The position numbers and the translations under genes were made by a program. The notes below the pieces were generated by a model. The model made no database searches, was not told the DNA's origin, and saw nothing but the letters and a program-made list of their open reading frames with translations. From positions 16,838 to 80,837 of the forward strand of contig JAVKFF010000246.1 in assembly GCA_040226215.1 (NCBI GenBank): a DNA stretch of 64,000 bases, given 5' to 3'. This DNA comes from JAVKFF01 sp040226215 (GTDB lineage Bacteria; Pseudomonadota; Alphaproteobacteria; DSM-16000; Inquilinaceae). Each line of letters begins with the position of its first letter. The first letter of the stretch is position 1. Below, one piece after another: positions 7,841-17,538 of this stretch.

Positions 7841-10800
7841 TTATCCCGGCGTGCGACCGAAGAAGATCTCGCGCAGGATGCCCGGCGCCAGGGCGGAGAG
7901 CGTGTCGACGCTGACGCTGGGGCTGCCGATCGGCCCTTCGACCGCGTAGTTGATCGCGAAGATGCCCTGGCCGCCGATGCCGGTGACGATCTCGCCGATC
8001 AGCGGGATGTCGGCCAGGAAGGTGTTGACGCCGTAGACCGGGATCAGGGTGCCAGAAAAGGCCAGCCGGTCGGTCGCGAAATCCACGTTGCCGGCGAAGC
8101 TGATGCCGAGCAGACCGCCCGAGGCCCGGCCGCTCAGGATCGTCAGGCGGTCGTCGGCGTAGCTGAAATCGGCCAGCAGCCTGTCGAAGCTCAGACTGTC
8201 CGGCGGCGCGCCCTGGCGCTGCACCGGCTCGGCCGCCAGCAATCTCGCCAGCGGCGGGGCGTCGAGCACCGCGAAGTCGTCGAGCTGGGCGCGCCCGGTG
8301 ATGCCGCTCGGCCCGACCCGGGCGTCGAGCAGCAGCCGGCCCCCGGCGATGCCGTCCAGGGTGTCGAGCAGGCCGAACAGCGCCGCGGCGTCGTCGGCAA
8401 TCAGCTCGACCGAGCGCACCGCGCCGTCGAGCGGCCGGAGCGAGAAGGAGAAGGCCTCGCCCGAGGGATGGCTGCCGTTGAGCTCGATCAACTGCCAGGC
8501 GCCGCCGATCCGTCGTGCCTGGCCCACCACATCGCTGAGACCGCCATTGTCGGTGAGCAGCACGTCGTCGATATCGAGGCGAACGTCGAGATCGGGTTCC
8601 GTGCGCGCCGTGCCGGAGGCGCCGACGCCGCCGGTCGCGCCGCTGAAGAACGCGTCGAGCAGCGTGCGCAGATCGAGACGCGCGCCACCCAGCCGCAGGT
8701 TGATCATGCCGGGATCGCTGAGATCGACGGCCACGGACAGGCTGTTGAGACCGAGCGAGGCGCCGACCAGATCGAGGCGGTTCAGGGTTCCGTCGGCCGG
8801 GTTCAGCCGCACCGTGCCGTCGACCGAGAGGCCGTCGGAGGTGACCGTGAAGCCGTCGACGAAGGGGATCTGCGACCCGGCGAAGGTCAGGTCGACCGTG
8901 CCGCCGGCGCCGACACCCGGCGGCTTGGAGAAGCCGACCTGCTCGACCCCGATCCGCGCGCCGGTAAGGTCCAGATCGGCGGCGAGCCGGGTGGTGCCGT
9001 CATTGCCGGCGGTGACGTTCGCGCGCACCGGGATCGGACCGGTGATCCAGGGTGCCAGTTCGATGCCGAGGCGCTGACGGTCTGCCTCGTTGAGCGTCGC
9101 CGCCATGGTCCCCCGGCCGCTCACCTGGTCGGCCGGGAAGAAGTACTGCGTCCAGCGGAAGCTGGCGCCAACGCCGAGCATCACGCCGCGGCCGTCGGCC
9201 AGCAGCGAGCGGCCGTCGATGTCGAGCAGGCCCGTGAAGTCGGTGATGTCGGTGTCGCCGGCGATCGAGCGGACATCCACGTCGACCAGGTTGACCCGGG
9301 CGGCGATCGCGATGTCGCTGGACTCGATCACCTGACCCAGCGGCAGGCCCACGCGCAGCCGGCCGGAAAAGGCGCCGCTGCTGTCCGCCGGACGGATGCC
9401 CGCATCGGCGGGCAGTTCAAGCGGCGGCAGGTCGAGCACCGCCAGCAGGTCCGGCAGCTGGCCCGAAAGCCCGGCATTGACCGAGAGGCGCTGCGGCCGG
9501 GACCCGTCCAGGCCCTCGATCAGCACGGCCCCGTCGACCAGCGTCACGTCGTCCACCGCACCTTCGCTCACCTGGATGTCGAAGCCGGCCTCGCTGAAGG
9601 TCGCTGTCGCGGCGCCGCCGGTGATCGGCGGCAGCCCTTCCAGGAACCGCACCGTCAGGCCGCTGGCGTCGATGGTGCCGTCGATGGCGACGAGGTTGGC
9701 CTCCGGGCTGTCGGCGGACACCCGCGCCTGCATCGTCAGCGAGGCGTGCTCGACCTCGCCCCGGCTCATATTGGACAGGATCCAGTCCCGCCCCCCCGTG
9801 GCGACCGGCGGCCAGTAGCGGCCGAGCAGGTCGACGGGCAGGTTCTCGAGTTCGGCGTAGCCGGCCACGTCCAGGATGCGGCCGTCGATGATGGCGACCT
9901 CGCCCTGGCCGCTGACGATGGGACCGCCGAGATTGACCTCGAAGGAATCGACGGTCAGCCAGTCCTCGACCAGATCCGCCCGGGCGCTCAGTCCCAGGCC
10001 GGCGACGGTCACCGGTTCGTTATAGAGCCAGGGCAGCACCAGGCGCCCGGCGCCGCCGCGGGCGTGGAAGACCAGCGCGGTCGGCTCGAAGCCGTCGCCG
10101 AAGGTCGCGAAGCCGGTGGCGATCACCGGCGAGTCGACGGTTGCGAGCGGCGTGAGGGCCGGGTCAAAGTCGACGAGATCCGCCGGCACCACGTTGTCGA
10201 CCGAGTAGCGCATGATCGTCGAGACCGCCTCGACATCGTGTTCCAGTTCGATCTCCGCGTTGATGAACGGCGCGGTCTCCGACGCCGCGATGCCGACGGT
10301 GCCCGCCGCCGTGAACTGCGGCCGCGGGCCGGAGACGAGGTCGACCGTGCCGTCGAAACTGGCCAGCCGCCCCGCGAACAGGGCGCGGACCTGCACCGAG
10401 CCGGCGATCGCCGGATGGACGGCGGACAGCACAAGGTCGAGGTCGAAGCGGGTGGTCAGGGTGGTTCCCCCCAGGGCCAGATCGGCCGCGCCGTCGATGC
10501 CGATGCCGGCAGGATTGCGCCGCAGATGCACCTCCGCATCGCTCGCCCGCCAGGTGACGCCGACCACCTCGTCGATGATCTCGATCGTCGCGCCCTCGAC
10601 GCTGAGCGCCGTCAGCGCCGCCATGCCCGTGCCGTCGGCCGGATCGCGGTCGAGCGCGTCGATCAGGCTCTCCCAAACGCCTTCGTCGCCACCGGCCGCG
10701 GGCAGCGCCTGACCGAGGAAGCCGGTCTCGTCCGATGGCCGTCCCAGGCCGCTGCCGAGATCGACGTCGAAGCTGCCGTCGGCATGGCGCCTGACCGTCA

Positions 10801-11158
10801 GCCGCGGTCCGGCGAAGCGCATCGCGCTGGGCACGATGCGGCCGTTCAGGAGGTCGCCGAAGCTGATGCTGATATGCAGCGCGGACACGGTGATGATGGG
10901 CGTGCCGTCCGGCCGCGCGATGGTGGTGTTCTCGGCGACCAGTTCGATCGGCGCGCCGAGCCCCTCCCAGGAGAGCAGAGTCTCCCCGACATCGAGCCGG
11001 AAGGGCTGATCTTCCATCGCGTCTTCGATATACGGGGTGAGGAAGCTGACGTTCAGCGGTCCGGCGGCGAGCCGGACGGCGAGCCCGGCCAGACCCAATA
11101 GCAGGGCAAACAGGATGAGCGCCAAGCCCGAGATGAAGAGCCGTGTCGTTCGCGTCAT
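7841..11158 (-). CDS. YhdP/AsmA-like envelope protein (DUF3971 and AsmA-like C-terminus)
   Basis: This encodes 1105 residues with one N-terminal membrane anchor (about 7-30) followed by a long beta-rich periplasmic part. The C-terminal block (IPLIGEIVTGIGGQGIFAIN, then LSALAPGILREIF) is characteristic of the DUF3971/AsmA-like proteins related to YhdP. These are bridge-like proteins thought to move phospholipids between inner and outer membranes. I chose the ATG at 11158; a TTG eight codons upstream is possible. It is divergent from glnE (72 nt apart), and the neighbourhood of tyrS and bcp is familiar for alphaproteobacterial homologues. A transport role here is inferred. Confidence 0.88.
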   Translation of the reverse strand: MTRTTRLFISGLALILFALLLGLAGLAVRLAAGPLNVSFLTPYIEDAMEDQPFRLDVGETLLSWEGLGAPIELVAENTTIARPDGTPIITVSALHISISFGDLLNGRIVPSAMRFAGPRLTVRRHADGSFDVDLGSGLGRPSDETGFLGQALPAAGGDEGVWESLIDALDRDPADGTGMAALTALSVEGATIEIIDEVVGVTWRASDAEVHLRRNPAGIGIDGAADLALGGTTLTTRFDLDLVLSAVHPAIAGSVQVRALFAGRLASFDGTVDLVSGPRPQFTAAGTVGIAASETAPFINAEIELEHDVEAVSTIMRYSVDNVVPADLVDFDPALTPLATVDSPVIATGFATFGDGFEPTALVFHARGGAGRLVLPWLYNEPVTVAGLGLSARADLVEDWLTVDSFEVNLGGPIVSGQGEVAIIDGRILDVAGYAELENLPVDLLGRYWPPVATGGRDWILSNMSRGEVEHASLTMQARVSADSPEANLVAIDGTIDASGLTVRFLEGLPPITGGAATATFSEAGFDIQVSEGAVDDVTLVDGAVLIEGLDGSRPQRLSVNAGLSGQLPDLLAVLDLPPLELPADAGIRPADSSGAFSGRLRVGLPLGQVIESSDIAIAARVNLVDVDVRSIAGDTDITDFTGLLDIDGRSLLADGRGVMLGVGASFRWTQYFFPADQVSGRGTMAATLNEADRQRLGIELAPWITGPIPVRANVTAGNDGTTRLAADLDLTGARIGVEQVGFSKPPGVGAGGTVDLTFAGSQIPFVDGFTVTSDGLSVDGTVRLNPADGTLNRLDLVGASLGLNSLSVAVDLSDPGMINLRLGGARLDLRTLLDAFFSGATGGVGASGTARTEPDLDVRLDIDDVLLTDNGGLSDVVGQARRIGGAWQLIELNGSHPSGEAFSFSLRPLDGAVRSVELIADDAAALFGLLDTLDGIAGGRLLLDARVGPSGITGRAQLDDFAVLDAPPLARLLAAEPVQRQGAPPDSLSFDRLLADFSYADDRLTILSGRASGGLLGISFAGNVDFATDRLAFSGTLIPVYGVNTFLADIPLIGEIVTGIGGQGIFAINYAVEGPIGSPSVSVDTLSALAPGILREIFFGRTPG

Positions 11159-11230
11159 CACAGGTGTGGCGCATCCCGGCAACAGCCGGGATCGCGTGCC
11201 GCCGCCGGGTGCCAGCAGGACGGCGAGCCG

Positions 11231-14200
11231 ATGACGGCGGAAGGCTCCAGCGCGCCAGCCGGCTCGTCCGCCTGGCCGCCACCGGCCGATGGCGCGGCCC
11301 TGCGGGTGGGCTGGGAGAACTGGGATGGCGCGCTCGCCGGCGCCGCGCTGTCGGCTGAGCAGCTCCGTCTCGCCGAGGGCCTGGACCGCGACACCGGCCC
11401 GCTAGCCGCCCTGTTCGGCGGCTCGCCTTTCCTGTCCAGCCTGGTCTGCCGCAACCCCTGCCCGACGCTCGACCTGCTCGCCGACGGGCCCGATGCCGCC
11501 TGGGCGGCGCTGATCGCCGAGCTGACGGCACCGGCGCCGGAGCCCGAGGGCGAGGCCGCGCTGATGCGCCGGCTGCGCCTGGCCAAGCAGCGTGCGGCGG
11601 TGATCGTCGCGGTCGCCGATATCGGTGGCCTGTGGCCGGTCGAACGGGTCACCGCGGCCCTGTCGCAACTCGCCTCCAAGACCCTCGACGCCGCGCTCTC
11701 CCATCTGTTCGAACGCCTGGCCCAGCGCGGTGAGATCGATCCGCAATCGTCTGCTGACCGGCTCGCGGCCTGTGGTTTCATCGTCCTCGGCATGGGCAAG
11801 CTTGGCGCAGACGAACTCAACTATTCCAGCGACATCGACCTCATCGTGCTGTTCGACCCGGACCGTGTCGCGCTCAAGCGCCCGGATCGCCTCGGCCAGA
11901 CCATGGTCAGGCTGACCCGTGACCTTGTCCGCATTATGGAGGAGCGCACCGCCGATGGATACGTCTTCCGCACCGATCTGCGCCTGCGTCCCGATCCGGG
12001 GGCGACGCCGCTGGCGGTGAGCGTCGAGGCGGCGCTGAACTACTACGAGAGCCTGGCGCAGACCTGGGAGCGCGCGGCGATGATCAAGGCGTCGGTCGTC
12101 GCCGGCGACCGCGCGGCCGGTCGCGCCTTCCTGCGCCAGCTCGAGCCCTTCGTGTGGCGCCGCGCGCTCGACTTCGCCGCGCTCAACGACATCCACCAGA
12201 TGAAGCAGCGGATCGACGCGCGCACCGGCCAGTCGATCGACATCGCGGGCTACAACATCAAGCTCGGTGCCGGCGGCATCCGCGAGGTCGAGTTCTTCGC
12301 CCAGGCGCAGCAGATGATCTTCGGCGGGCGCGAGCCCCGGCTGCGCTGCCGGGGAACCGTGGAAACCCTGTCGCGGCTGGCGGAGCTGCGCCTGCTCCAG
12401 CCAGAGACGGCGGAGAGCTTGACCGAGGCGTATCGCCATCTTCGTCGCGTCGAACACCGCCTGCAGATGGTCGACGACCGGCAGATCTACACCCTGCCGA
12501 AAGACCGCAATGCCCTGGAGCGCTTCGCCAGATTTCTCGGCCACCGGGACGCCGCCGAACTGGCCGATCGGCTGCAGACCAGCCTCGGCACGATTTCCGG
12601 CGCCTATCAGGACCTCTTCATCGCCGAGTTCGGGGAGAGCGACCGTCTTTCCTTCACCGGCGTCGACGAACTGCCGGAAACCGAGGCCGAACTGGCGGCG
12701 ATGGGCTTCGTCAACACCACGGCTGTGGTGGAGACCGTGCGCGGCTGGCTGCACGGCCGCTACCGGGCCACCCGCACCGAGCGCTCCCGCCGCATGCTCA
12801 GCGACCTGTTGCGTCCGCTCATGGAGGCGTTGGGCCGGCTGCCGCAGCCCGATGCGGCGCTGGTGCGCCTCGACCGCTTCCTGTCCGGCCTGCCCGCCGG
12901 GATCCAGATCTTCGCGCTGCTGCACAGCAATCCGGAGATGCTGACGCTGCTGGCGGAGATCCTCGGCACCTCCGACCATCTCGGCAACGAGCTCAGCCGC
13001 AATCCCGACCATCTCGACGCCGTGCTCACCCCCGGCTTCTTCGAGGCGCTGCCGGTCAGCGGCGAGCTCGGCGAGGACCTGTCGCGACAGCTCGCGGGAC
13101 AGCGCTATTTCGAGGACGAGCTGAACCTGATCCGGCGCTTCACGCACGATCACCGCTTCCGCGCCTCGGTCCACCTGCTGCGCGGCCTGACGCCGGCGGA
13201 GGCGCTCGCACCCTACCTCTCCGACGTCGCCGATGTCTCCATCGCCACGCTGCAGCCGCTGGTGGAGCGCGAGTTCGCGCGGCGCCATGGCGCCTTCGGC
13301 GGATCGCGCATGGCGGTCCTCGCCTTCGGCAAGCTCGGCAGCCGGGAGATGTCGATCCGCTCCGACCTCGACCTCATCATGATCTACGACACCGGCGGCG
13401 ACGAGCAGGCGCCCGGGGAATCGGACGGCGACAAGCCGCTGACGCCGAGCCTCTATTTCACCCGGCTGACCCAGCGCCTGGTCTCCGCCATCACCGCGCC
13501 CACGGCGGAGGGCGCGCTCTACGAGGTCGACATGCGGCTCAGGCCGTCCGGCAATGCCGGGCCGCTGGCGGTCAGCCTGACGGCTTTCGAGCGCTATCAG
13601 CGGGAGGACGCCTGGACCTGGGAGCACATGGCGCTGACCCGCGCGCGCCCGGTCTGTGGCCCCTCGGATCTGCGCCGCCGGGTCGAGGCGGTCATCCGCG
13701 AGGTGCTGTGCCGGCCGCGGGACGCCGACGTGCTGTGGCGCGACGTGGCGACGATGCGCCGGCGCATCGACCAGCAGCACGGCACCACCGACACTTGGGC
13801 GGTCAAGCATGTGCGCGGCGGCATCGTCGATATCGAGTTCATCGCCCAGGCCCTGCAACTTGTCCATGCCGCCGGCGAACCCGAGGTGCTCGCCCGCAAC
13901 ACCGCCGAGGCTCTGGCGCGGCTGGGCCGTGCCCGCCACCTTGCGGGCGCCAACGAGCTGATCGACGCGCTGACCCTGCAGCACCGCGTGCAGGCCTATC
14001 TGCGCCTGACCCAGGACGGCGCCTTCGACCCGGTGGCCGCCGCGGTTTCCGTCAGGGCCAGTCTCGCCCGCGCCGTGCTCGGCCCGAAGGCGGACGAGAC
14101 CGCCTTCGACGATGCCGCAGGCCGGCTTTCCCGGGCTCAGAAGGTGGCCCATCAGCGCTACCTGGAGATCGTCGAGGCTGCGGCCGTCGAGGCCGGCTGG

Positions 14201-14236
14201 GGTGCGGAGGACGGTGCCGATGACGGAGCCGACTGA
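11231..14236 (+). CDS. glnE: bifunctional glutamine synthetase adenylyltransferase/adenylyl-removing enzyme
   Basis: This encodes 1001 residues with two nucleotidyltransferase domains. The first has GMGKLGADELNYSSDIDL at about residues 187-205, and the second has FGKLGSREMSIRSDLDL at about 698-715. The N-terminal domain removes AMP from glutamine synthetase and the C-terminal one attaches it, so GlnE tunes nitrogen assimilation under PII control. The linker carries the usual helical regions. Length and domain order are normal. It is divergent from the YhdP-like gene and followed 102 nt later by bcp. Confidence 0.97.
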   Translation: MTAEGSSAPAGSSAWPPPADGAALRVGWENWDGALAGAALSAEQLRLAEGLDRDTGPLAALFGGSPFLSSLVCRNPCPTLDLLADGPDAAWAALIAELTAPAPEPEGEAALMRRLRLAKQRAAVIVAVADIGGLWPVERVTAALSQLASKTLDAALSHLFERLAQRGEIDPQSSADRLAACGFIVLGMGKLGADELNYSSDIDLIVLFDPDRVALKRPDRLGQTMVRLTRDLVRIMEERTADGYVFRTDLRLRPDPGATPLAVSVEAALNYYESLAQTWERAAMIKASVVAGDRAAGRAFLRQLEPFVWRRALDFAALNDIHQMKQRIDARTGQSIDIAGYNIKLGAGGIREVEFFAQAQQMIFGGREPRLRCRGTVETLSRLAELRLLQPETAESLTEAYRHLRRVEHRLQMVDDRQIYTLPKDRNALERFARFLGHRDAAELADRLQTSLGTISGAYQDLFIAEFGESDRLSFTGVDELPETEAELAAMGFVNTTAVVETVRGWLHGRYRATRTERSRRMLSDLLRPLMEALGRLPQPDAALVRLDRFLSGLPAGIQIFALLHSNPEMLTLLAEILGTSDHLGNELSRNPDHLDAVLTPGFFEALPVSGELGEDLSRQLAGQRYFEDELNLIRRFTHDHRFRASVHLLRGLTPAEALAPYLSDVADVSIATLQPLVEREFARRHGAFGGSRMAVLAFGKLGSREMSIRSDLDLIMIYDTGGDEQAPGESDGDKPLTPSLYFTRLTQRLVSAITAPTAEGALYEVDMRLRPSGNAGPLAVSLTAFERYQREDAWTWEHMALTRARPVCGPSDLRRRVEAVIREVLCRPRDADVLWRDVATMRRRIDQQHGTTDTWAVKHVRGGIVDIEFIAQALQLVHAAGEPEVLARNTAEALARLGRARHLAGANELIDALTLQHRVQAYLRLTQDGAFDPVAAAVSVRASLARAVLGPKADETAFDDAAGRLSRAQKVAHQRYLEIVEAAAVEAGWGAEDGADDGAD

Positions 14237-14338
14237 TGCCAAGGGATCAATGCTTGTTCTGAGCCCGGCAACGCCTACCTTGAGCGTGTTGTATTTCGAC
14301 CAGGACAGCGTGGTCGCGCCAGAGGAGATGAACCAGAG

Positions 14339-14800
14339 ATGAGTGTCGACGTCGGTGACAAGGCCCCGGATTTCACCCTGCCCAAGGCCGGCGGCGGCGA
14401 CGTCAGCCTGTCTGGTCTGAAGGGACACAAGGTCGTCGTCTACTTCTATCCGAAGGCCGACACGCCGGGCTGCACCAAGGAGAGCTGTGGCTTCAACGAC
14501 GCGCTGCCGGATTTCTCAAAGCTGGACGCGCATGTGATCGGCATCTCCAAGGATCCGGTGCGCAAGCTCGACCGGTTCGCCGAGAAGTACGGCCTCACCT
14601 TCACCCTCGCCTCGGATGCCGAGAGCGACACGGTCGAGCGCTACGGCGCGTGGGTCGAGAAGAGCATGTACGGCAAGAAGTATATGGGCATCGACCGCTC
14701 GACCTTCCTGATCGACGAGGACGGCAAGCTCGCCGCTGTCTGGCGCAAGGTCAAGGTGCCGGGACATGTGGACGAGGTGCTGAAGGCGGCGCAAGGCTAG
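14339..14800 (+). CDS. bcp: peroxiredoxin Bcp/PrxQ
   Basis: This encodes a 153-residue thiol peroxidase that reduces H2O2 and organic hydroperoxides at the expense of thioredoxin. The peroxidatic cysteine C45 and resolving C50 lie in TPGCTKESC, the atypical 2-Cys PrxQ arrangement. YFYPKAD before it and the later DRSTFLID are typical. It has no signal peptide, so it is cytoplasmic. It follows glnE on the same strand with its own ribosome site (GAGGAGATG region upstream). Confidence 0.96.
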   Translation: MSVDVGDKAPDFTLPKAGGGDVSLSGLKGHKVVVYFYPKADTPGCTKESCGFNDALPDFSKLDAHVIGISKDPVRKLDRFAEKYGLTFTLASDAESDTVERYGAWVEKSMYGKKYMGIDRSTFLIDEDGKLAAVWRKVKVPGHVDEVLKAAQG

Positions 14801-14826
14801 CCCGCAGCGGTCCGATGGGCGGCGCG

Positions 14827-15600
14827 TCAGGCGAAGCTATAGGCGTCCATCGCCAGGGTGCCGTGGCTGGTGCTGGCATGGATGCGCTCGCCCCTGCCGC
14901 CGGCGCCCAGCGCCACGTAGAAGGGCATCAGGTGGTCGTCATGGGGATGGGCGTGCGCCGCGTGCGGCGCCCGGGCGCGATAGTCGACCAGCGCCTCCCG
15001 GTCGTCCGCCGCCACCCGGTCGGCCAGCCAGTCGGCGAAAGTGCGCGCCCAGGCGTGCTCCCGCGTCGCAGGAGTCCAGTCGATATCGCCGAGATTGTGG
15101 GTGATCGAGCCGCTGGCGAGGACCGCGACGCCCTGATCGCGAAGCGGCTGCAAGGCCCGGCCGAGCGCCAGATGACCCTCCGGCCCTTCACCCGCCAGGG
15201 TGGAGAGCTGCAGTACCGGCAGGTCGGCTGTCGGACGCATCAGCAGCAGCGGTACCCAGGCGCCGTGATCGAGCCCGCGGTCGGGATCGATGGTGGCCGC
15301 GATACCAGCCGACCGCAGACGACCGGCCACCGTCTGCGCAACGACGGCGTCGCCCCGTGCGGGGTAGCTCAGCCGGTAGAGCGCCTCCGGGAAGCCGTGG
15401 AAATCGTGGATGGTCGCCGGACGCGGCGCCGCCGAGACGCTGGCCACCGGCGCTACCCAATGGGCGCTGATCACCAGCACCGCGCGGGCACCGTCGAGCA
15501 GGTCGCCGGCCGCCGCCAGGAAGTCGCGAGCGGCGATGTCCTCCAGCGGCAGCGTCGGCGCGCCATGGGTCACGAACAGGGCGGGTGCGGTGGTCGACAT
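14827..15600 (-). CDS. DODA-type extradiol dioxygenase (YgiD-like)
   Basis: This encodes 257 residues of the class III extradiol ring-cleavage dioxygenase superfamily, close to 4,5-DOPA dioxygenases (YgiD). Likely metal and active-site histidines lie in VTHGAPT (early), SAHW, and LDHGAWVPLL, with GSITHNLGD later. It should open catecholic rings using non-haem Fe or Zn; the native substrate is unknown. The ATG at 15600 begins the canonical N-terminus. It is divergent from a LysR regulator, a layout in which the regulator usually controls the enzyme. Confidence 0.9.
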   Translation of the reverse strand: MSTTAPALFVTHGAPTLPLEDIAARDFLAAAGDLLDGARAVLVISAHWVAPVASVSAAPRPATIHDFHGFPEALYRLSYPARGDAVVAQTVAGRLRSAGIAATIDPDRGLDHGAWVPLLLMRPTADLPVLQLSTLAGEGPEGHLALGRALQPLRDQGVAVLASGSITHNLGDIDWTPATREHAWARTFADWLADRVAADDREALVDYRARAPHAAHAHPHDDHLMPFYVALGAGGRGERIHASTSHGTLAMDAYSFA

Positions 15601-15748
15601 GTTGTCCTCGTCCTCATCCTGGTCCCCGGGCTGCGGGATCGGCCGGCCAGGCAGCCGAACCTCCGATTGCCACAATAATCATTTCGCATCATCGGATAAT
15701 CCCCTAATCTGGGGATAAATATGCCTCGATCAGGAAACAGTCTGCCCC

Positions 15749-16693
15749 ATGGACACCCTCACCTCGATCCAGGTCTTCCTCAAGGTCGCCGAAACCGGCA
15801 ACTTCTCCGCCGCCTCCGACCTGCTCGGCCTGTCGCGGGCGATGACGTCGAAGCACGTCAAGGCCTTGGAGGACCGGCTGGGCGTGCGCCTGCTCAACCG
15901 CACCACGCGACGGGTCAGCCTGACCGAGGCGGGCCTCGCCTATCTGCAGCGCGCCGGCCAGGCGATGGCGGACCTCGAGGACGCCGAGCTGGCGGTCTCG
16001 GATCTGCACGACAATCCGCGCGGCGTCCTGAAGGTCAACGCGCCGATGTCCTTCGGGATCGTCCATCTGGGTCCGGCGCTACCCGACTTCCTGGCGGAAA
16101 ACCCCGAACTCACCGTCGACCTGACCCTCAACGACCGCTATGTCGACCTGGTCGAGGAAGGCTACGACGTGGCGGTGCGCATCGGCCAGTTGCCGGATTC
16201 GAGCTATATCGCCCGCAAGATCGCCCCGGTTCGCATGGTCGCGGCCGCCGCGCCCGCCTATCTGGCCGCGCACGGCACGCCGGAGCACCCGGACGATCTC
16301 GGTCGGCATCGCTGCCTTGCCTACACCTATTCTCAGCGGCCGGAATTCTGGAGCTTCGAGCGCGGCGAGGAATCGGTCACCGTGCGCATATCGGGCCACA
16401 TGAAGGCCAACAATGGCGACGTGCTGCGGGCAGCGGCCGTCGGCGGCGCCGGCATCATCGCCCAGCCCACCTTCCTGTCGGGCGAGGACGTGCGGGCAGG
16501 TCGGCTGACGCCCATCCTGTGCGGCTGGACGATGCGCGGCGGCGCCGTCCACGCCGTCTATCCGCCGAACCGACACGTCTCCTCCAAGGTGCGGCGCTTC
16601 GTCGACTTCCTGGTCAGACGCTTCGGGCCGGAGCCGGCCTGGGACCGGGAATGGCTGGAGAAGTTCCACATCGAGCGTGAGGCGGCGGAATAG
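15749..16693 (+). CDS. LysR-family transcriptional regulator
   Basis: This encodes 314 residues: an N-terminal winged helix-turn-helix (about 1-60, with FSAASDLLGLSRAMTSKHVK) and a type 2 periplasmic-binding-like effector domain (about 90-300). It resembles the CrgA/DmlR-like branch (RVSLTEAG, VRIGQLPDSS). It is divergent from the DODA-type dioxygenase with 148 nt between starts, so it is the likely regulator of that gene. The AT-rich stretch around 15670-15720 is the probable shared promoter and operator. The effector is unknown. Confidence 0.93.
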   Translation: MDTLTSIQVFLKVAETGNFSAASDLLGLSRAMTSKHVKALEDRLGVRLLNRTTRRVSLTEAGLAYLQRAGQAMADLEDAELAVSDLHDNPRGVLKVNAPMSFGIVHLGPALPDFLAENPELTVDLTLNDRYVDLVEEGYDVAVRIGQLPDSSYIARKIAPVRMVAAAAPAYLAAHGTPEHPDDLGRHRCLAYTYSQRPEFWSFERGEESVTVRISGHMKANNGDVLRAAAVGGAGIIAQPTFLSGEDVRAGRLTPILCGWTMRGGAVHAVYPPNRHVSSKVRRFVDFLVRRFGPEPAWDREWLEKFHIEREAAE

Positions 16694-16735
16694 GCGACCG
16701 CCCGGATTCCCGACCACCCGGCGGTCCGATCGCCG

Positions 16736-16888
16736 TCAGCGGAACTCCTGGGTCAGCGTGACGACGAGCGCGAAGATCAGGACAGCCCCGACCGCCAGCA
16801 GACCCGCCGTCTTCAGCCGGCGGCGGATCCACGGAAACAGCAACGCGGCGAGCGCGACGACGATGGCGATCTGGAGCACGGCACCCAT
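16736..16888 (-). CDS. small hypothetical two-TM protein
   Basis: This encodes 50 residues with two hydrophobic stretches (about 3-20 and 28-44) separated by a basic turn (WIRRRLK). An in-frame start at 16957 would add 23 residues, so the 5' end is uncertain. It lies between a LysR gene and a VOC protein gene. No family is recognised. The frame is supported mainly by its membrane-like composition. Confidence 0.4.
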   Translation of the reverse strand: MGAVLQIAIVVALAALLFPWIRRRLKTAGLLAVGAVLIFALVVTLTQEFR

Positions 16889-17025
16889 GGCGCCCGTGTA
16901 GCGCAGCCGGCCGGCCAGGACAATGCCGGCAACCGGCACCGCGGCGTCAGCAGGCACCTGCGCGTCCTGCCCCGGTGCGTCCTGCCCCCGGGTGCGTCAC
17001 GCCGGCCAGCAACCGGATTCACCCC

Positions 17026-17057
17026 CGACCGGTCTCACTTCCGACCGGTCTCACTTC
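17026..17057. repeat. 16-bp perfect tandem duplication
   Basis: CCGACCGGTCTCACTT occurs back to back at 17026-17041 and 17042-17057, just downstream of the VOC gene's stop codon (17062 on the minus strand). It looks like a slippage product. Confidence 0.9.
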
Positions 17058-17061
17058 GGTG

Positions 17062-17439
17062 TCACCCGCCGCCCTTGAACTCCGGGTTGTAGATCAGCCC
17101 GATGACGTTGCCCCAGGGGTCCTTCACGCCGGCGACGACGATCTCGCCGCCCACATTGGTCGGCTTCTCGTGCACGGTCGCGCCCAGGGACTTGAAGTGG
17201 GCGACCGCCGCCGCGATGTCGGCCACGCCCCAGTAGGTCAGCACGTTGGCCGTCTTCGCCGTCGGGTCGGTCGCGTCCTCCAGCAGGCCAAGCTCGTAGC
17301 CGCCGATCTCGAAGCCGACATAGAACGGCTCGTCGAAATAGGGCGCGGTGCCGAAGGCGTCGGTAAACCAGCGCTTCGCCGCCGCCAGATCGCCCACCTT
17401 GTAGATCGTGGTTCGCAGGCCGAGCATCCGTTCCGCCAT
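17062..17439 (-). CDS. VOC-superfamily (glyoxalase/bleomycin-resistance-like) protein
   Basis: This encodes 125 residues with the paired beta-alpha-beta-beta-beta layout of the vicinal oxygen chelate fold. The N-terminal half runs TIYKVGDLAAAKRWFTDAFG and the C-terminal half holds DPWGNVIGLIYNP. Members bind a metal and act as lyases, isomerases or resistance proteins; the substrate cannot be read from sequence. The ATG at 17439 is preceded by GGGAGGG, better than an upstream in-frame alternative. It lies downstream of the ScfR-type gene on the same strand. Confidence 0.88.
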   Translation of the reverse strand: MAERMLGLRTTIYKVGDLAAAKRWFTDAFGTAPYFDEPFYVGFEIGGYELGLLEDATDPTAKTANVLTYWGVADIAAAVAHFKSLGATVHEKPTNVGGEIVVAGVKDPWGNVIGLIYNPEFKGGG

Positions 17440-17538
17440 CCGTCCCTCCCCTTGCCTCGCTCCGGTCGAGCAGGGACCGTAGGACGATGGGAACAAAATA
17501 GCAACATTCGAATCCGACCCGACGCCGCGTCCCTGACC

